Positions 43,089-51,556 of a DNA stretch of 64,000 nt are shown piece by piece. A model generated the notes under the pieces. That model was not told the DNA's origin and ran no database searches. It worked only from the letters and a program-made list of their open reading frames with translations. Source of the stretch: Croceibacter atlanticus HTCC2559. GTDB taxonomy: Bacteria; Bacteroidota; Bacteroidia; Flavobacteriales; Flavobacteriaceae. Position numbers and translations under genes: made by a program. The stretch covers positions 2,566,501 to 2,630,500 of the forward strand of contig NC_014230.1 in assembly GCF_000196315.1 (NCBI RefSeq). Reading direction: 5' to 3'. How positions within the stretch are numbered: position 1 is the first letter of the stretch; the number at the start of each line of letters is the position of its first letter.

Positions 43089-44453
43089 TTAGTAGTTTTT
43101 AAAATTATCTTTATTCATTAATTCTTTAATTTTCTTCTCTTGCCAATTAGAACCTAAAAAGGGATTCCAATCAAAGGCATCCATAGCGTGAAACATTAAA
43201 CCCAATCCCCAACCAAACATTGGGAATAAAAACCACATAAAGCCCCAACCCATTGTCGTATAATTAATAAATGCTAAAAATGGTATTACAAAGCAATAAC
43301 TTACAAGGTTTCCATAAAACTCACGTTGCTTCTTTACTTGCTCCTTTGCGGCTTTAAGTCTGGCTTGATTGTCTGTTTGAGAAATAGTATTCTCTTCTAA
43401 AAGTTGTGTTGTCATAGAAAGTTGTTTGGTTAATATTGGTAGTCTTGCTTCAAAAGTGTTTGGGGTTTTAATAATCTTCATAGCACGTTCTGTTAAGAGC
43501 GCATATCTAGATTTTATGTTAGATAAGCCAACACCTTGACGCTTGTTTAAATGTTCTTTTGCCTGAAGGTTGTTTTTAATGACTAAAAATCCTGCTTCTT
43601 CATAAATACTAATTCGCAATGGTGTTTTAACAGATACCACATTATGTTTAACTGCATTTTCCAACAATAACTGTAGAGATAATGGTACCACCTTGGCATT
43701 AGGATTGGTTGAAGTTTCTGGGATATCAAAAATCACACTGTCCTCAAATCTCATTTTCAATAGGTTGCTGTATGTTCTAGCAAAATCTAACTCTTCATCT
43801 ACACTTACCAATTCTTTATTTTTCTGCTCCAACACATACCTATACACTTTAGATAATGACGTGGTAAATTTCTGTGCGTTTCTTGGGTTCTCTTCAATTA
43901 AAGAAGACAATACATTTAAACTATTAAATAAAAAATGAGGATCTAATTGATTTTTTAGAGCATCAAACTTTGCAGATGCTGTTCCCGCTATTATACGTTC
44001 TGTTTTTACTGCAATTTCCTGCTTTTGTTGGTTGTAGTAAACAATATAAAATATACTAGTTATGGTAATCGCTATAGTTAAGGACAACCAATAAGTAATA
44101 GGATTTTCTGAACTTAAAAACTGCACAAGAGATTGGCCGCCAACAAATACCTCTGTAAATAGCCTTAAAAAGAAAATACCTATTGCTGTTGCTAAAACAT
44201 TAAGAACTATACCTAAAACTATATTCTTAAGCTTAAACAAATGTTTACCAAACCTATCTATTAGAAATTTTACGGTATAATAATTTATAAGGTAAAGTAT
44301 GATACTGTACGCTTCTGTATATAGAAAATTTAAAAGCACATTTTTATTAAGCACAAATACAGAACCTGTCCAAATTTGAATGCTAGTGAGAATAATAAAC
44401 ACAAGTATCCCAACAAAAAAGGCTCTTATTAAATGTGTGAAAAATGATGACAT
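43089..44453 (-). CDS. LytS-type sensor histidine kinase with C-terminal 2TM domain
   Basis: This 454-aa protein has four N-terminal membrane helices (about 5-140), a His_kinase domain with the phospho-acceptor DPHFLFNSLNVL, an ATPase domain (LLLENAVKHN, GVGLSNIKSRY) and a C-terminal 2TM domain (about 365-454). I chose ATG 44453 because the -10 box TACATTTG (44483 to 44476) lies inside the longer frame. Such kinases normally pair with a LytTR response regulator; none lies nearby, but a LytTR-like direct repeat is in the promoter. Confidence 0.87.
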   Translation of the reverse strand: MSSFFTHLIRAFFVGILVFIILTSIQIWTGSVFVLNKNVLLNFLYTEAYSIILYLINYYTVKFLIDRFGKHLFKLKNIVLGIVLNVLATAIGIFFLRLFTEVFVGGQSLVQFLSSENPITYWLSLTIAITITSIFYIVYYNQQKQEIAVKTERIIAGTASAKFDALKNQLDPHFLFNSLNVLSSLIEENPRNAQKFTTSLSKVYRYVLEQKNKELVSVDEELDFARTYSNLLKMRFEDSVIFDIPETSTNPNAKVVPLSLQLLLENAVKHNVVSVKTPLRISIYEEAGFLVIKNNLQAKEHLNKRQGVGLSNIKSRYALLTERAMKIIKTPNTFEARLPILTKQLSMTTQLLEENTISQTDNQARLKAAKEQVKKQREFYGNLVSYCFVIPFLAFINYTTMGWGFMWFLFPMFGWGLGLMFHAMDAFDWNPFLGSNWQEKKIKELMNKDNFKNY

Positions 44454-44475
44454 AGGTTTGTTTGTTTTACTGTAG

Positions 44476-44483
44476 CAAATGTA
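44476..44483 (-). promoter_or_regulatory. -10 box of the histidine kinase operon
   Basis: TACATTTG on the minus strand, 22 nt before ATG 44453; the direct repeats at 44514 lie about 45-76 nt upstream of the expected transcript start. Confidence 0.55.
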
Positions 44484-44513
44484 TTGGCTATTCCTAAAGT
44501 TACACAATTAGAT

Positions 44514-44545
44514 ATACCGAATTGTAGTTTTTTAATACCGAATTG
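44514..44545. promoter_or_regulatory. 21-bp-period direct repeat, candidate LytTR operator
   Basis: ATACCGAATTG occurs perfectly at 44514-44524 and 44535-44545, exactly two helical turns apart. LytTR regulators bind such paired direct repeats. It lies between the divergent kinase and DUF1853 promoters. Confidence 0.6.
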
Positions 44546-44548
44546 CAA

Positions 44549-44576
44549 TTGGTTATTCTTTAGTACTGTAATTTTG
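44549..44576 (+). promoter_or_regulatory. Promoter of the DUF1853 gene
   Basis: TTG (44549-44551), 17-bp spacer, TAATTTTG (44569-44576). The ATG is only 5 nt further, so transcription would start on or next to it. Confidence 0.6.
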
Positions 44577-44581
44577 TAGCT

Positions 44582-45421
44582 ATGAATAAAACTTTTACTG
44601 CAGAACAAAATTTACAGCAACAATATAGAGGTTTTATAAACACACCTCAACTGTGGTTCGGGCAGTATGAGTCTCTCACACAATTTGAGCTACCAGAATT
44701 ACAAACTGATAGCTATGCTGGTGAACCTATACAAGACAATTTATTTTTAGGCAAGCGTTCTGAACGGTTTTTAGAAAACCTTTTGCAACAGTGTTCACGC
44801 TATGAGGTTGTTGCAAGTAATTTGCAAATAAAAGATGGCAAGAATACTATTGGCGAGATAGATTTTATAGTTAAAGACATTAAGACAAATACACTTATTC
44901 ACCTAGAACAAGTTTGTAAATTTTATCTTTATGACAGCGCTTTTAATACAGAACCAGAGCAATGGATAGGTCCTAATCGTAAAGATTCATTTAGGCAAAA
45001 ACTAGATAAGCTTAAAGCTCATCAATTACCTTTAATACATCAACCTGAAACCCAACAAGCATTAAAAGCATATAACATTAACGCTGCAGATTGCGTACAA
45101 CAGGTTTGTTTTATGGCGCATTGTTTTGTTCCGTTTTCTTTAAATAACAAAACGCGATTTACCATTAATTCCAAAAGTGTTTCTGGTAGTTATATGTCAC
45201 TAAAAACATTTAAAGACTTTTATTCTGAAGCATATGCATTTGCGATTCCAAAAAAAACAGATTGGTGTGTTAGTCCTAAGTATCATAAAGAATGGTTGTC
45301 TAAAGCTGAAGCTATTTTAACTATCGAAACTCATTTAAAAGAAAACCGCGCGCCATTAATTTGGGTTAAACATAAGGACACGTTTTCAAGAGTATTTGTA
45401 GTTTGGTGGCCAAACGCTTAA
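44582..45421 (+). CDS. DUF1853 family protein
   Basis: This 279-aa soluble protein has DUF1853 features: LGKRSERFLENLL, a GEIDFIV strand followed by HLEQVCKFYLYD, and WIGPNRKDSFRQKLDKLKAHQLPL. The GE-D plus downstream E-x-K-like pattern (GEIDF...EQVCKF) resembles a PD-(D/E)xK nuclease core, which is my inference. It is a single gene with a leaderless-type promoter. Confidence 0.82.
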   Translation: MNKTFTAEQNLQQQYRGFINTPQLWFGQYESLTQFELPELQTDSYAGEPIQDNLFLGKRSERFLENLLQQCSRYEVVASNLQIKDGKNTIGEIDFIVKDIKTNTLIHLEQVCKFYLYDSAFNTEPEQWIGPNRKDSFRQKLDKLKAHQLPLIHQPETQQALKAYNINAADCVQQVCFMAHCFVPFSLNNKTRFTINSKSVSGSYMSLKTFKDFYSEAYAFAIPKKTDWCVSPKYHKEWLSKAEAILTIETHLKENRAPLIWVKHKDTFSRVFVVWWPNA

Positions 45422-45486
45422 TTTAAGTGGAATTGCTTATGCAAGTCCCCTATTTTTCTATTTTTGTCATCTAAATTTTTGTCCCC

Positions 45487-46395
45487 TTGAAGTATTTAAA
45501 ACTCTTCCGCTATCAAAACCTCATCTTTGTTATTTTAACACAGGTGTTCCTGCGTTATTTTCTTTTTGAACCTTTTGGTATAACTATTACTCTAAGTGAT
45601 TTTGGTTATGCGCTTTTAGTACTTGCAACAGTATGCCTTACTGCAGCAGGAAACGTAATAAACGATATTTATGATGTAGAGACAGACCAGATAAATAAAC
45701 CAGAACATGTGTTGGTAGGTAAATCTATTTCAGAGCAAAGTGCCTATACACTCTTTATAATTTTAAATGTTATAGCTGTAGGGATAGGTTTTTACTTATC
45801 TAATATTATAGGCAAACCAGGATTTTCTGCTTTATTTATAAGTATTTCTGCTATTCTTTATATATATGCCTCTTACCTAAAACGTACTGTGCTTGTTGGT
45901 AATTTGGTTATTAGCCTGCTTGTAGCATTTGTTATAATTGTAGTTGCCATTTATGATTTAATGCCAGCTATAACACCTCAAAATAAAGCTGTACAAACAT
46001 TAATATTTGGATTAATGTTAGACTATGCAGTGTTTGCTTTTGCAGTTAACCTTATTAGAGAAATGGTTAAAGATCAACAAGATGTAAAGGGAGATCATAA
46101 TTCTGGTATACAAACACTTCCTATAATTTTAGGAAAAACAAGAACCAACAAAGTAATATTTTCGGTTACAGCCTTATTAATTATTGGCTTGATATATTAT
46201 TTATACACCTACATGTTTCAAAATCAAGTTGCTGTTTTATATGTTCTTTTTCTTATTCTAGGCCCTTTATTATATGTTTTAATAAAAATCTGGAATGCAG
46301 ATACTAAACACGATTATCGCAAATTGAGCGGTATTTTAAAACTTGTTATGTTGTTTGGTGTAATTTCTATGGCGTTTTATCAATTCATGCTTTAA
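45487..46395 (+). CDS. UbiA family prenyltransferase (GGGP synthase-like)
   Basis: This 302-aa protein has about eight membrane helices and the first Asp-rich motif NVINDIYDVETDQINKPE plus a second one in REMVKDQQDVKGD. The short form with this signature resembles geranylgeranylglycerol-phosphate geranylgeranyltransferase annotations in Flavobacteriia. It attaches an isoprenoid chain to an unproven acceptor. Start is TTG; a TATTTTTG box lies at 45459-45466. The maf gene follows after 2 nt. Confidence 0.85.
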   Translation: MKYLKLFRYQNLIFVILTQVFLRYFLFEPFGITITLSDFGYALLVLATVCLTAAGNVINDIYDVETDQINKPEHVLVGKSISEQSAYTLFIILNVIAVGIGFYLSNIIGKPGFSALFISISAILYIYASYLKRTVLVGNLVISLLVAFVIIVVAIYDLMPAITPQNKAVQTLIFGLMLDYAVFAFAVNLIREMVKDQQDVKGDHNSGIQTLPIILGKTRTNKVIFSVTALLIIGLIYYLYTYMFQNQVAVLYVLFLILGPLLYVLIKIWNADTKHDYRKLSGILKLVMLFGVISMAFYQFML

Positions 46396-46397
46396 TT

Positions 46398-46991
46398 ATG
46401 TTACAAGATCATTTAAAAGATTTCAATCTTATTTTGGCATCTGGTTCACCTAGACGTCAGCAATATTTTAAGGAATTACAGTTAGATTTCACTGTACAAC
46501 TTAAGCCAGTCGAAGAAATTTATCCACCAGAGTTAAAAGGTGTAGCTATAACAGATTATTTGGCAGAACTAAAGGCTTCAGCATTTAAAGACCTTAACGA
46601 TAAAGATATTTTGGTCACTAGTGATACTATTGTTTGGTTTGAAGGTGAAGCTTTGGGAAAACCTACATCTCCAGAACAAGCTAAAGAGATGATATCTAAA
46701 ATGTCTGGCAAATCTCATGAGGTTATGACCTCTATTTGTTTTACTCAAAAGCACCAAAGCAAAACTGTAAATTACACAACCAAAGTAACCTTTAATCCTA
46801 TTTCTCAAGAAGCCATTTCTTATTATGTAGATACCTTTAAGCCAATGGATAAAGCTGGTGCTTATGGTATACAAGAATGGATTGGATTAATCGCAATAAA
46901 ATCAATTGAAGGCAGTTATCCCAATGTTGTAGGAATGCCAATGCATTTGGTTTATGAGGAGTTAATGGCCATTGCCGCATCTACACGTTAA
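46398..46991 (+). CDS. maf: Maf-type nucleotide pyrophosphatase
   Basis: This 197-aa protein has the N-terminal LASGSPRRQQYF, the central VTSDTIVWFEGEALGKP with catalytic Asp, and the late DKAGAYGIQEW motif. Maf proteins hydrolyse dTTP/UTP or modified nucleotides, preventing their incorporation. It is in one operon with the UbiA gene. Confidence 0.92.
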   Translation: MLQDHLKDFNLILASGSPRRQQYFKELQLDFTVQLKPVEEIYPPELKGVAITDYLAELKASAFKDLNDKDILVTSDTIVWFEGEALGKPTSPEQAKEMISKMSGKSHEVMTSICFTQKHQSKTVNYTTKVTFNPISQEAISYYVDTFKPMDKAGAYGIQEWIGLIAIKSIEGSYPNVVGMPMHLVYEELMAIAASTR

Positions 46992-47067
46992 AGATATTTC
47001 AGTTTTAATACTTATATTATTACACTTTTATAGCTGTATTAAACCCTTTTAAAAAACCTTAACTGTT

Positions 47068-47970
47068 ATGCTGAAATCCTTAAGACTTATACCCTTTTTT
47101 GCTCTTTTAACATTAGGTTGTAACCAAGATTATAATTTACCCAATAGTACTTCAGATGGTTCAATAAAGAATCCTCAAGAGTTGTCTGAAGCATTTAAAT
47201 CTTATTGGTATGCTGGTGAAGCAGAATTAACAAGCTACAAACTTTCTCAAGCTCGCTATGGTGAATTAAGAGAAGGAACGGCTATGATGGTGTTTGTAAC
47301 AGAACCATTTTTACCAGAAGTACAAGTAAAAGCAGATGAGCAAAAGGATAGTAATATTTCCGTTCTTAAATTAAATGCCACAAAAACGTTTAATACAGGA
47401 ATTTACCCTTACTCCATAATGACGAGTACATTTTATCCTGTAGCTAATAATCAATCGGCTTTAAAGGTTTCTACATCTGTGCAAGAATGGTGTGGTCATG
47501 TGTACACGCAGCTAAATAACAGAAACAGTTATGAAATTACGTCTCATTCCTATTTTCAGGGAGAAGCAGATCAAAATTTTACATTGGACAAATCTGCATT
47601 AGAACATGATCTTTGGACACAATTACGTATAGATCCCACAACACTAAATCTGGACACTAAACGTATGATACCATCTTTAGAATATTTAAGATTGAAGCAT
47701 AAAGATTTAAAAGCCTATAATGTAGATCTTTCACAAAACCAACTACAAGACACATTGGTTACTGTTCTAAAGTATCCAGAATTAAACAGAACTCTAAAAA
47801 TACACCAAGACCCTAACTTTCCTTTTGAGATTTTATCGTGGTTTGAAACCTATCCAGATGGTAATACTACACTTACTACAAAAGCTATTAAGATGAAGCG
47901 TTTAAAATCACCATACTGGAAAAAAAATGCTAACAAACACGAAGTGCTAAGAGATTCTCTAGGACTTTAA
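47068..47970 (+). CDS. Lipoprotein of unknown function
   Basis: This 300-aa lipoprotein (lipobox LTLGCNQ) is mostly beta-rich and has no motif I can tie to catalysis. Notable are a WYAGEAELTSYKLSQARYGE block near the start and VQEWCGHVYTQLNNRNSYEI in the middle. Homologues beside maf are often mislabelled as Maf because of this neighbourhood (from memory). It should not be taken as a septum inhibitor. Confidence 0.7.
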   Translation: MLKSLRLIPFFALLTLGCNQDYNLPNSTSDGSIKNPQELSEAFKSYWYAGEAELTSYKLSQARYGELREGTAMMVFVTEPFLPEVQVKADEQKDSNISVLKLNATKTFNTGIYPYSIMTSTFYPVANNQSALKVSTSVQEWCGHVYTQLNNRNSYEITSHSYFQGEADQNFTLDKSALEHDLWTQLRIDPTTLNLDTKRMIPSLEYLRLKHKDLKAYNVDLSQNQLQDTLVTVLKYPELNRTLKIHQDPNFPFEILSWFETYPDGNTTLTTKAIKMKRLKSPYWKKNANKHEVLRDSLGL

Positions 47971-47983
47971 TTCCACATTATAT

Positions 47984-48529
47984 ATGACCTACCCAATTAT
48001 CATATCTGCAATTGTAATACTTACACTAATTATAATAAGATTAGTGCTCATTAAGATTATAAAGAAATACGCACGTAAGTTTGAGCGTATGGAACACCGT
48101 ACAGGACTTATAATTAGATATGTAGATTTCTTTACCATTTTCTGTACAGTCTTAGGACTTATTATGGTTTGGGGTGTTCAAATAAAAGATTTAGGCTTAG
48201 TATTTTCTTCAGTCTTTGCTGTTATTGGTGTTGGTTTTTTTGCCCAATGGTCTATTCTTAGTAACATCACGAGTGGTATTATTATGTTCTTTACATTTCC
48301 ATATAAAATTGGAGACTACATTAAAATACATGATAAAGAGTATGATTATGAGGGTTATATAGAGAATATTAAAGCTTTTCAAGTAGTATTAAGAACTAAT
48401 ACCAATGCTATAATCACCTATCCTAACGCTATGTTTATGCAAAAAGGTGTTAGTATTATAGCTTTTGAAGATATTCCTAAACCAGAAGATCCTACTACAG
48501 AAACTCCTAAAGAAGATCAGTTTTATTAA
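47984..48529 (+). CDS. Small MscS-like channel domain protein
   Basis: This 181-aa protein has helices at about 4-24, 48-65 and a pore-like helix AVIGVGFFAQWSILSNITSGIIMFF followed by the start of the MscS beta domain (YKIGDYIKIHDKEYDYEGYIENI, then TYPNAMF). It lacks the large C-terminal vestibule, so it is a minimal form. It probably conducts ions under membrane tension or acts as a partner to a full-length channel. It is 13 nt after the lipoprotein gene. Confidence 0.82.
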   Translation: MTYPIIISAIVILTLIIIRLVLIKIIKKYARKFERMEHRTGLIIRYVDFFTIFCTVLGLIMVWGVQIKDLGLVFSSVFAVIGVGFFAQWSILSNITSGIIMFFTFPYKIGDYIKIHDKEYDYEGYIENIKAFQVVLRTNTNAIITYPNAMFMQKGVSIIAFEDIPKPEDPTTETPKEDQFY

Positions 48530-48552
48530 CTGTGCGTTCTTTTCGATTTTGG

Positions 48553-48560
48553 TATCTTTG
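48553..48560 (+). promoter_or_regulatory. -10 box of the PIG-L/symporter operon
   Basis: TATCTTTG, 26 nt before the PIG-L gene ATG. No matching TTG is clear. Confidence 0.45.
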
Positions 48561-48586
48561 AGAATACCCAAATTGAAACTACATTA

Positions 48587-51079
48587 ATGAAACAATTTTT
48601 CCTGCTAATAGCTTTAGCAATTGCAACAACTGTATCTTCTCAAGCACCAACAAAATTAAATTCGGCAGACATTTATCAGGCTATAAAAAAAGCCAATGTT
48701 CTTGCTTCTGTACTGTATGTGGCTGCGCATCCAGATGATGAAAATACAACGCTTATATCATACCTATCTAACGAAAAGCATGCTAGAACGGCATATTTAT
48801 CATTAACACGTGGTGATGGCGGTCAAAACCTTATTGGCCCAGAAATTAGAGAGTTATTAGGAGTAATAAGAACACAAGAGTTATTAGCTGCCAGACGTAC
48901 AGATGGCGGTGAACAATTATTTACACGTGCTAATGATTTTGGATACTCAAAGCATCCAGATGAAACTTTAAACATTTGGAACAAAGATGAGGTGCTCGCA
49001 GATGTGGTGAAGATGATTAGAACGTTTAAACCAGACGTTATCATAAACAGGTTTGATCATAGATCTCCTGGAACAACACACGGCCATCATACATCTTCTG
49101 CAATGTTAAGTGTTGAAGCCTATAGTTTGGCAGGAAAAGCTACTGCGTTTAAAGACCAATTAAAAACGTTAGAACCTTGGCAACCAAAACGTCAATTTTT
49201 CAATACATCGTGGTGGTTTTACGGAAGCCAAGAAAAATTTGATAATGCAGACAAATCTAAATTATTAGAATTTGAAACTGGCGTGTATTACCCTTCAAAA
49301 GGCTTATCTAATTCAGAAATTTCAGCATTAAGTAGAAGTCAGCATAAATCTCAGGGTTTTGGTCGTACAGGATCTCGTGGTAGCGATGTAAATTACCTTG
49401 AGCTTATTAATGGCGATATGCCAAAAGATAAATCAAATCTTTTTGAAGGCATTAACACCACTTGGAGTCGTCTAGAAAATGGAGAGACTGTAGGAAAATT
49501 ACTAAAATCTGTTGAAACCAATTATAATTTTAAAGATCCTTCTGCCAGTATACCAATGCTAATGCAAGCTTATACGGCATTGCAAAAACTAGATGACTCT
49601 CATTGGAAAACCACAAAGTCTAAAGAGTTAGAACAAATTATAACGGCTTGTGCAGGTCTTTATCTAGAAGCTGCTGCAACAACACCTACAGCAACAAGAG
49701 TTAGTAATATTCCTTTAAATATTGAAGCAATAAATAGATCTCCTGTTAATATTAGAGTAAATAGTATCCTGTTTCCGGCAAGTAACCAAGTTATTGAAGA
49801 CACTTTAGAACTTACTCCAAACAATGATATTGAACGCCAGTTTAATTATAGTATATCAAATTCTGCAGCATTCACATCGCCGTATTGGCTTACAAAAAAA
49901 GGAACTTTAGGAATGTACGCCGTAGACAATGAAGCATTTATAGGAAAACCACAAACGCCATCTCCACATAATGTACAATTTAAGCTAACCATAGCAGGAA
50001 TGCCTATTACTATTACAAGGCTAATAGTATATAAAACAAGTGATCCTGTAAAGGGAGAAGTTTATATGCCTTTTGAAATTGTCCCAAAAGCTAGTGTAAG
50101 TTTAAATGATGATGTCGTAATCTTTGAAGATGAAGCTTCTAAAACCATAGCTGTTAATGTTACAGCCCACTCAGCATCTTTAGATGGTACTTTAAAATTA
50201 AATGTTCCTAATTCTTGGAATGTTTCTCCAGAGAGCGCTGCTATTTCCATAAAACAGAAAGGCGCTACACAATCTATAAATTTTAAAGTTACACCACCAC
50301 AACACCAAGATGAAGGTTATATCTCTCCAATATTAACTACAGCAACTAATACGTATACCAACGCATTAGAGGTCATTGAATATGATCACATACCAATACA
50401 ACGTGTTTTACTGCCTTCAGAAAGTAAAGTTGTAAGGTTAAACATTAAGAAAAAAGGAAATAATGTTGGTTATATTGTTGGTGCTGGTGATGTTGTTCCA
50501 GAAAGTTTAAGACAAATAGGCTACAACGTATCATTATTAAATGTAGATAACATAACTGCTGAAAATTTAAAGATATACGATGCTATTGTTGTAGGAATTA
50601 GAGCTTACAACACGGTTGATGCACTTAAATTTAAACAGCCTATACTCTTAGAATATGTAAATAATGGTGGTAATCTCATTGTACAATATAACACCTCACA
50701 CAGGTTGTTAGTTCAAGAGAATTTGGCACCTTATAAATTAAATCTTTCTAGAGACCGAGTTACAGATGAGTTTGCTAGGGTTACATTTTTAAATCCTGAA
50801 CATCCAGTGTTAAATACACCAAATAAGATTACCCAAACAGATTTTGAAGGTTGGGTGCAAGAACGTGGTTTGTACTTTCCAGATGATTGGGGTAAAGAGT
50901 TTACACCACTTTTTGAAATGAATGATAGTGGAGAATCTCCTAAAAAAGGAAGTTTACTAATTGCTAAATATGGTAAAGGAAATTATATATATACAGGCTT
51001 AAGTTTCTTTAGAGAATTTCCTGCTGGTGTATCTGGAGCCTATCGCCTATTTACTAACTTAATATCACTAGGAAAGTAA
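48587..51079 (+). CDS. Exported PIG-L family deacetylase
   Basis: This 830-aa protein has a signal peptide (1-18), an N-terminal PIG-L/LmbE domain (about 30-270) with zinc motif AAHPDDENT and HGHHTSSAM, a middle beta-sandwich region (about 370-610) and a C-terminal glutamine-amidotransferase-like domain (about 630-830; IYDAIVVGIRAYN, GGNLIVQYNTSH). PIG-L enzymes remove acetyl groups from N-acetylglucosamine derivatives. The three-domain form is common in Bacteroidota. It shares an operon with a sodium symporter. Confidence 0.85.
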   Translation: MKQFFLLIALAIATTVSSQAPTKLNSADIYQAIKKANVLASVLYVAAHPDDENTTLISYLSNEKHARTAYLSLTRGDGGQNLIGPEIRELLGVIRTQELLAARRTDGGEQLFTRANDFGYSKHPDETLNIWNKDEVLADVVKMIRTFKPDVIINRFDHRSPGTTHGHHTSSAMLSVEAYSLAGKATAFKDQLKTLEPWQPKRQFFNTSWWFYGSQEKFDNADKSKLLEFETGVYYPSKGLSNSEISALSRSQHKSQGFGRTGSRGSDVNYLELINGDMPKDKSNLFEGINTTWSRLENGETVGKLLKSVETNYNFKDPSASIPMLMQAYTALQKLDDSHWKTTKSKELEQIITACAGLYLEAAATTPTATRVSNIPLNIEAINRSPVNIRVNSILFPASNQVIEDTLELTPNNDIERQFNYSISNSAAFTSPYWLTKKGTLGMYAVDNEAFIGKPQTPSPHNVQFKLTIAGMPITITRLIVYKTSDPVKGEVYMPFEIVPKASVSLNDDVVIFEDEASKTIAVNVTAHSASLDGTLKLNVPNSWNVSPESAAISIKQKGATQSINFKVTPPQHQDEGYISPILTTATNTYTNALEVIEYDHIPIQRVLLPSESKVVRLNIKKKGNNVGYIVGAGDVVPESLRQIGYNVSLLNVDNITAENLKIYDAIVVGIRAYNTVDALKFKQPILLEYVNNGGNLIVQYNTSHRLLVQENLAPYKLNLSRDRVTDEFARVTFLNPEHPVLNTPNKITQTDFEGWVQERGLYFPDDWGKEFTPLFEMNDSGESPKKGSLLIAKYGKGNYIYTGLSFFREFPAGVSGAYRLFTNLISLGK

Positions 51080-51186
51080 TGGAAAAACCTGAAAAGTATG
51101 TTTGGAAACCTATTTACACAGTTATACTAGTAGCTAATGCTATCTATATCCTGTTGTTTTACATTATAATGAATCAATTTAGTTAA
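51079..51186 (+). CDS. 35-aa single-helix membrane protein
   Basis: ATG at 51079 overlaps the last base of the PIG-L stop codon and opens 35 codons to TAA. The product has a polar start (MEKPEKYVWKP), one membrane helix (about 12-31) and a short NQFS tail. The overlap and the operon location before the symporter support a real gene. It may be a small accessory subunit of the symporter (inference). Confidence 0.6.
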   Translation: MEKPEKYVWKPIYTVILVANAIYILLFYIIMNQFS

Positions 51187-51187
51187 A

Positions 51188-51556
51188 ATGGTTTCATTAG
51201 AATCTTATATTTTGAGAAGTGATCCTTTATTAGAATTTATTCTATATCAAGACAATTTTAAAATTATAAGTGCTTACAATGGAAACCATAACGGAAATTA
51301 TAATTACAATGATTTAATTAAAGTCTATATTATAGAGGAAGAAAAAAAAATATTAAGCTCTATTTTGAGTTTTGTATTTTCAATATTCACATCAATATCT
51401 TCTTCTGGAGAAATTATATTTAATGATGGTGTTTATAAGACCCGAAAACGACTAGTTATCAAAATTAAAAACAAACACTTGGATATTTTACTTACCAATT
51501 GTGATATAGACAATACTAAAAATCTTGTGAATTACTTAAAACATAAACAAAACTAA
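51188..51556 (+). CDS. Unrecognised small protein in the symporter operon
   Basis: This 122-aa protein has no signal peptide. One hydrophobic stretch (about 55-72, SSILSFVFSIFTSIS) separates an N-terminal part with an Asn/Tyr-rich loop (NGNHNGNYNYND) from a Lys-rich C-terminus. I recognise no family. It abuts the symporter gene with no gap. The rest of the operon is typical, so this may be a lineage-specific insertion. Confidence 0.5.
   Translation: MVSLESYILRSDPLLEFILYQDNFKIISAYNGNHNGNYNYNDLIKVYIIEEEKKILSSILSFVFSIFTSISSSGEIIFNDGVYKTRKRLVIKIKNKHLDILLTNCDIDNTKNLVNYLKHKQN

Noticed and set aside
47068-47970. Calling this lipoprotein a septum formation inhibitor Maf
   Set aside because: It has a lipobox and none of the Maf motifs; the true Maf is the preceding gene at 46398.
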